Part shown: in pieces, positions 12,700-15,578 of the stretch
How the letters are laid out: the number at the start of each line of letters is the position of its first letter
How positions within the stretch are numbered: position 1 is the first letter of the stretch
From: Vulcanimicrobiota bacterium
GTDB taxonomy: Bacteria; Vulcanimicrobiota; Vulcanimicrobiia; Vulcanimicrobiales; Vulcanimicrobiaceae
Direction: 5' to 3'
Length of the DNA stretch: 15,578 nt
Assembly: GCA_030043675.1 (NCBI GenBank)
Contig: JASHXG010000083.1
Location: forward strand, 1-15,578
The notes under the pieces: model-generated
Database searches by the model: none
What the model was told of the DNA's origin: nothing
The model's input: only the letters and a program-made list of their open reading frames with translations
Translations under genes and position numbers: made by a program

Positions 12700-15578
12700 A
12701 TGTCGTTAGATTCCATCATCATCAAAGGCGCGCGCGAGCACAATCTCAAGAACGTCGATCTCGTCCTGCCCCGCAATCGGCTGATCGTCGTGACCGGCCT
12801 TTCGGGGTCGGGCAAATCCTCGCTGGCTTTCGATACCATCTACGCCGAAGGGCAGCGCCGCTACGTCGAGTCGCTCTCGTCGTACGCGCGGCAGTTTCTC
12901 GGCCAAATGGAGAAGCCCGACGTCGATTACATCGAGGGCCTCTCCCCGGCGATTTCGATCGATCAGAAGTCGACCTCGCGCAATCCGCGCTCCACCGTCG
13001 GAACGGTCACCGAGATCTACGACTACCTCCGCTTGCTCTTTGCGCGCGTCGGCACGCCGCATTGCTATAACTGCGGCCGCGAGATCAGCTCGCAATCGAG
13101 CGAGCAAATCGTCGATTCGATCATGGAGATCCCCGAAGGGGCGCGCATCCAGATCCTCGCGCCGTTGGTCCGGGGTCGCAAAGGCGAATATACCAAACTC
13201 TTCGAGGAGGCCGCGCGCGAGGGCTTCGCCCGCGTGCGTGTCGACGGCGAGACCAAGGAGCTTCGCGAGAAGATCGTCCTCGACAAGAAGCGCAAGCACA
13301 CCATCGAGGTGATCGTCGATCGTCTCGTGATGAAGCCGGACATTCGCAAGCGTTTGGCCGATTCGGTCGAAACGAGCTTGCGTCTCTCAACCGGGATCGT
13401 CACGGTGCTCGTCTCGTCGAACGATGGGCCGGCGAGAGAACTGACCTTCAGCGAGGCATTTGCCTGCGTTTACTGCGGCCTCTCGTTCGAAGAGCTGGCG
13501 CCGCGCCTCTTTTCCTTTAATTCGCCGTACGGCGCCTGTCCGGCGTGCAGCGGCCTGGGCGAGAAGATCGAGATCGATCCGTGGAAAGTGATCCCGGACC
13601 GCAGCAAATCGATCGCTGACGGAGCGATCGTGCCCTGGAGCCGCAGTCTCGGCAGTGGCCGGTATCCGTCGATGAACCCCTATTACATGCAGCAGCTCGA
13701 GCGGGTGCTTCGGCGGTACCGCGTTAAGACGACGACGCCGGTCGAGCAGCTCTCCGACGAAGTGGTCGACGTCATCCTCTACGGCACGGACCGCGAGCAG
13801 ACGTTTTCTTACACCTCGCGGGGCGGCAAGACGTGGGAGTACCGAGCTTCGTTTGAGGGCGTGGTCAACAACCTGCAGCGCCGCTACGCCGAAACGTCGA
13901 GCGAGTACGTCAAGGAAGACATCGAGAAGTTCATGTCCGCCTCGACCTGTCCGACGTGTAACGGCGCGCGCCTCAAACCCGAGGCGTTGGCGGTCACGAT
14001 CGGCGAGCGTAACATCGATGACCTTACGCGGATGTCGATCGAGCTGCTCGAAGCGTTCTTCCGCGACCTACGCTTGACGCCGCGCCAGGAGCAGATCGCG
14101 CACCAGATCGTCAAGGAAATCCGCGCCCGCCTGGGGTTTCTAACCAACGTCGGCTTGAATTACCTGACGCTGGCGCGCTCCGCGACGACGCTGGCCGGCG
14201 GCGAGTCGCAGCGCATCCGTCTCGCCACCCAGATCGGCAGCGCGCTGGTCGGCGTACTCTACATTCTCGATGAGCCGTCGATCGGTTTGCATCAGCGCGA
14301 CAACGATCGTCTGCTGGCGACGCTCAAGACGCTGCGCGATCTCGGCAACACGTTGATCGTGATCGAGCACGATGAAGATACGATCCGCACCGCCGACGTC
14401 GTCGTGGATATCGGGCCGGGTGCCGGCGCGGAGGGCGGCGAGATCCTAAGCTCAGGGACGCTGGACGAAGTGATCGCCAATCCGGCCTCGGAGACCGGTG
14501 CCTACCTCTCCGGACGGAAGTTCATTCCGATTCCGCGCCACCGGCGAGCCGCGCGCGGTTGGCTCGACGTACGCAGCGCGACCGCCAACAATTTGCACGG
14601 CATTGACGTGCGCTTCCCGATCGGCGTCTTTGCGGCGGTGACCGGCGTCAGCGGCAGCGGCAAGTCAACGCTGGTCAACGAGGTGCTGGTGCGCGCGCTC
14701 AATCAGCATCTTCACCGTCAGCCGCCCGGCGGCACGTACGGCTTGGTCAAAGGCGCGGCGCAGCTGGACAAGCTGGTCGTGATCGATCAATCGCCGATCG
14801 GTCGCACCCCGCGCAGCAACCCCGCGACCTACACCGGCACGTTCGACCACATCCGCGAGCTCTTCTCGATGGTTCCCGAGGCGCGGATGCGCGGTTATTC
14901 GCCGGGACGGTTCTCCTTCAACGTGAAGGGCGGCCGCTGTGAAGCCTGCCAGGGCGATGGCATCATCAAGATCGAGATGCACTTTCTTCCGGACGTCTAC
15001 GTTCCGTGCGAGGTCTGCAAGGGTAAACGCTATAACGCGCAAACGCTCGAGGTGAAGTACAAGGGCAAGACCATCGCCGACGTGCTCGAGATGCGCGTGG
15101 ACGAGGCCGACGCGTTCTTTGCAAATATCCCGCGCATTCACTCCAAGCTGCGGACGATCTGCGATGTGGGTCTGGGCTACATTAAGATGGGTCAGCCGGC
15201 CACGACCCTTTCGGGCGGCGAGGCACAGCGCGTCAAGCTCGCGACCGAGCTCTCGCGGCGTTCGACCGGGCGGACCTTCTACGTCCTCGACGAGCCGACG
15301 ACCGGTCTGCATTTTGCCGACATCCACAAGTTGCTCGAGGTCTTAGAGCGTCTCGTTCAGGCGGGAAACACGGTGCTGGTCATCGAGCACAATCTCGACG
15401 TCATCAAGACCGCCGACTATTTGATCGATCTGGGTCCCGAGGGCGGCGATCGCGGCGGCACGGTAATTGCCACCGGTACGCCCGAGGAAGTGGCCGCCAA
15501 CGAGCGTTCCTATACGGGCGCATACCTGGTGCCCGTGTTGCGCGACCAGCGGGCCGTCGGCCACCGCCTTCCCGATGC
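12700..15578 (+). CDS. uvrA: Excinuclease ABC subunit A, 3' end cut by window edge
   Basis: UvrA is the dimeric ABC-type ATPase that first recognises DNA damage and loads UvrB. The frame runs from ATG 12700 to the last base without a stop, about 959 codons, so it is nearly complete since family members are 940-970 residues. It has two ATPase modules. The first has Walker A GLSGSGKS (33-40), signature LAGGESQR (498-505) and Walker B LDEPSIGLH (Asp524). The second has GVSGSGKS (649-656), LSGGEAQR (837-844) and LDEPTTGLH (Asp864). Zinc-finger cysteines are intact: CxxC pairs at 256/259 with 280/283, and at 747/750 with 770/773. The UvrB-binding region lies between about 115 and 250. No alternative in-frame start lies close upstream. 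The ribosome binding site is weak, which suggests coupling to the HAD gene. No defect is seen in the visible part. Confidence 0.98.
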   Translation, partial: MSLDSIIIKGAREHNLKNVDLVLPRNRLIVVTGLSGSGKSSLAFDTIYAEGQRRYVESLSSYARQFLGQMEKPDVDYIEGLSPAISIDQKSTSRNPRSTVGTVTEIYDYLRLLFARVGTPHCYNCGREISSQSSEQIVDSIMEIPEGARIQILAPLVRGRKGEYTKLFEEAAREGFARVRVDGETKELREKIVLDKKRKHTIEVIVDRLVMKPDIRKRLADSVETSLRLSTGIVTVLVSSNDGPARELTFSEAFACVYCGLSFEELAPRLFSFNSPYGACPACSGLGEKIEIDPWKVIPDRSKSIADGAIVPWSRSLGSGRYPSMNPYYMQQLERVLRRYRVKTTTPVEQLSDEVVDVILYGTDREQTFSYTSRGGKTWEYRASFEGVVNNLQRRYAETSSEYVKEDIEKFMSASTCPTCNGARLKPEALAVTIGERNIDDLTRMSIELLEAFFRDLRLTPRQEQIAHQIVKEIRARLGFLTNVGLNYLTLARSATTLAGGESQRIRLATQIGSALVGVLYILDEPSIGLHQRDNDRLLATLKTLRDLGNTLIVIEHDEDTIRTADVVVDIGPGAGAEGGEILSSGTLDEVIANPASETGAYLSGRKFIPIPRHRRAARGWLDVRSATANNLHGIDVRFPIGVFAAVTGVSGSGKSTLVNEVLVRALNQHLHRQPPGGTYGLVKGAAQLDKLVVIDQSPIGRTPRSNPATYTGTFDHIRELFSMVPEARMRGYSPGRFSFNVKGGRCEACQGDGIIKIEMHFLPDVYVPCEVCKGKRYNAQTLEVKYKGKTIADVLEMRVDEADAFFANIPRIHSKLRTICDVGLGYIKMGQPATTLSGGEAQRVKLATELSRRSTGRTFYVLDEPTTGLHFADIHKLLEVLERLVQAGNTVLVIEHNLDVIKTADYLIDLGPEGGDRGGTVIATGTPEEVAANERSYTGAYLVPVLRDQRAVGHRLPD

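Noticed and set aside
1..15578. Mobile element, prophage, CRISPR array, toxin-antitoxin or defence system
   Set aside because: I found no transposase, integrase, regularly spaced repeats, tRNA-associated attachment site or defence-type genes. Nearly all the DNA is accounted for by conserved chromosomal genes.

Overview
This window is a compact, GC-rich bacterial chromosome segment made almost entirely of conserved housekeeping genes. I see no insertion sequence, phage gene, CRISPR array, tRNA or rRNA. The longest gene-free stretch is about 110 bases. Many starts are GTG or TTG, and several genes overlap or nearly touch. The gene set includes a split B12-dependent acyl-CoA mutase with a separate cobalamin-binding subunit, a GluRS of the KLSKR type, GlmU near Prs-L25-Pth, DUF4239 and UvrAB. 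It fits a high-GC, little-cultured bacterial lineage; Eremiobacterota (WPS-2), Dormibacterota, Chloroflexota or an actinobacterial relative are all possible. The phylum is a guess that the sequence alone does not settle.

Layout. (1) 1-4173, plus strand: the 3' part of a methylmalonyl-CoA-mutase-type large subunit, a possible 49-residue small ORF, the B12-binding small subunit, gltX and glmU, joined by overlaps or 1-nt gaps and looking like one transcription unit. (2) 4210-6095, plus strand: a single-TM GGDEF protein and an Ste24-like M48 membrane peptidase homologue in which the first zinc histidine is replaced by tyrosine. (3) 6067-8384, minus strand: prs, rplY (L25/Ctc) and pth, transcribed in that order and meeting the M48 gene tail to tail with a 29-bp overlap. 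Prs starts at TTG and rplY at GTG. Pth has no ATG, GTG or TTG in front of its essential N-terminus, so a CTG start is the best reading. (4) 8385-8494: a divergent promoter region carrying inverted repeats. (5) 8495-15578, plus strand: uvrB, a DUF4239 membrane protein, a small secreted protein, a HAD hydrolase and uvrA, which is cut by the window end after about 959 codons.

Functional picture. The window joins propionate/methylmalonyl-type acyl-CoA rearrangement, Glu-tRNA synthesis, UDP-GlcNAc synthesis, PRPP synthesis, ribosome and peptidyl-tRNA maintenance, and nucleotide excision repair. The glmU-prs-ctc-pth neighbourhood familiar from Bacillus is recognisable, but here it is split into two convergent units around the GGDEF and M48 genes.

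I did not find a clearly new multi-gene system. The items most worth checking are the pth start, the altered M48 active site, the small ORF between the two mutase subunits, and the inverted repeat between prs and uvrB.
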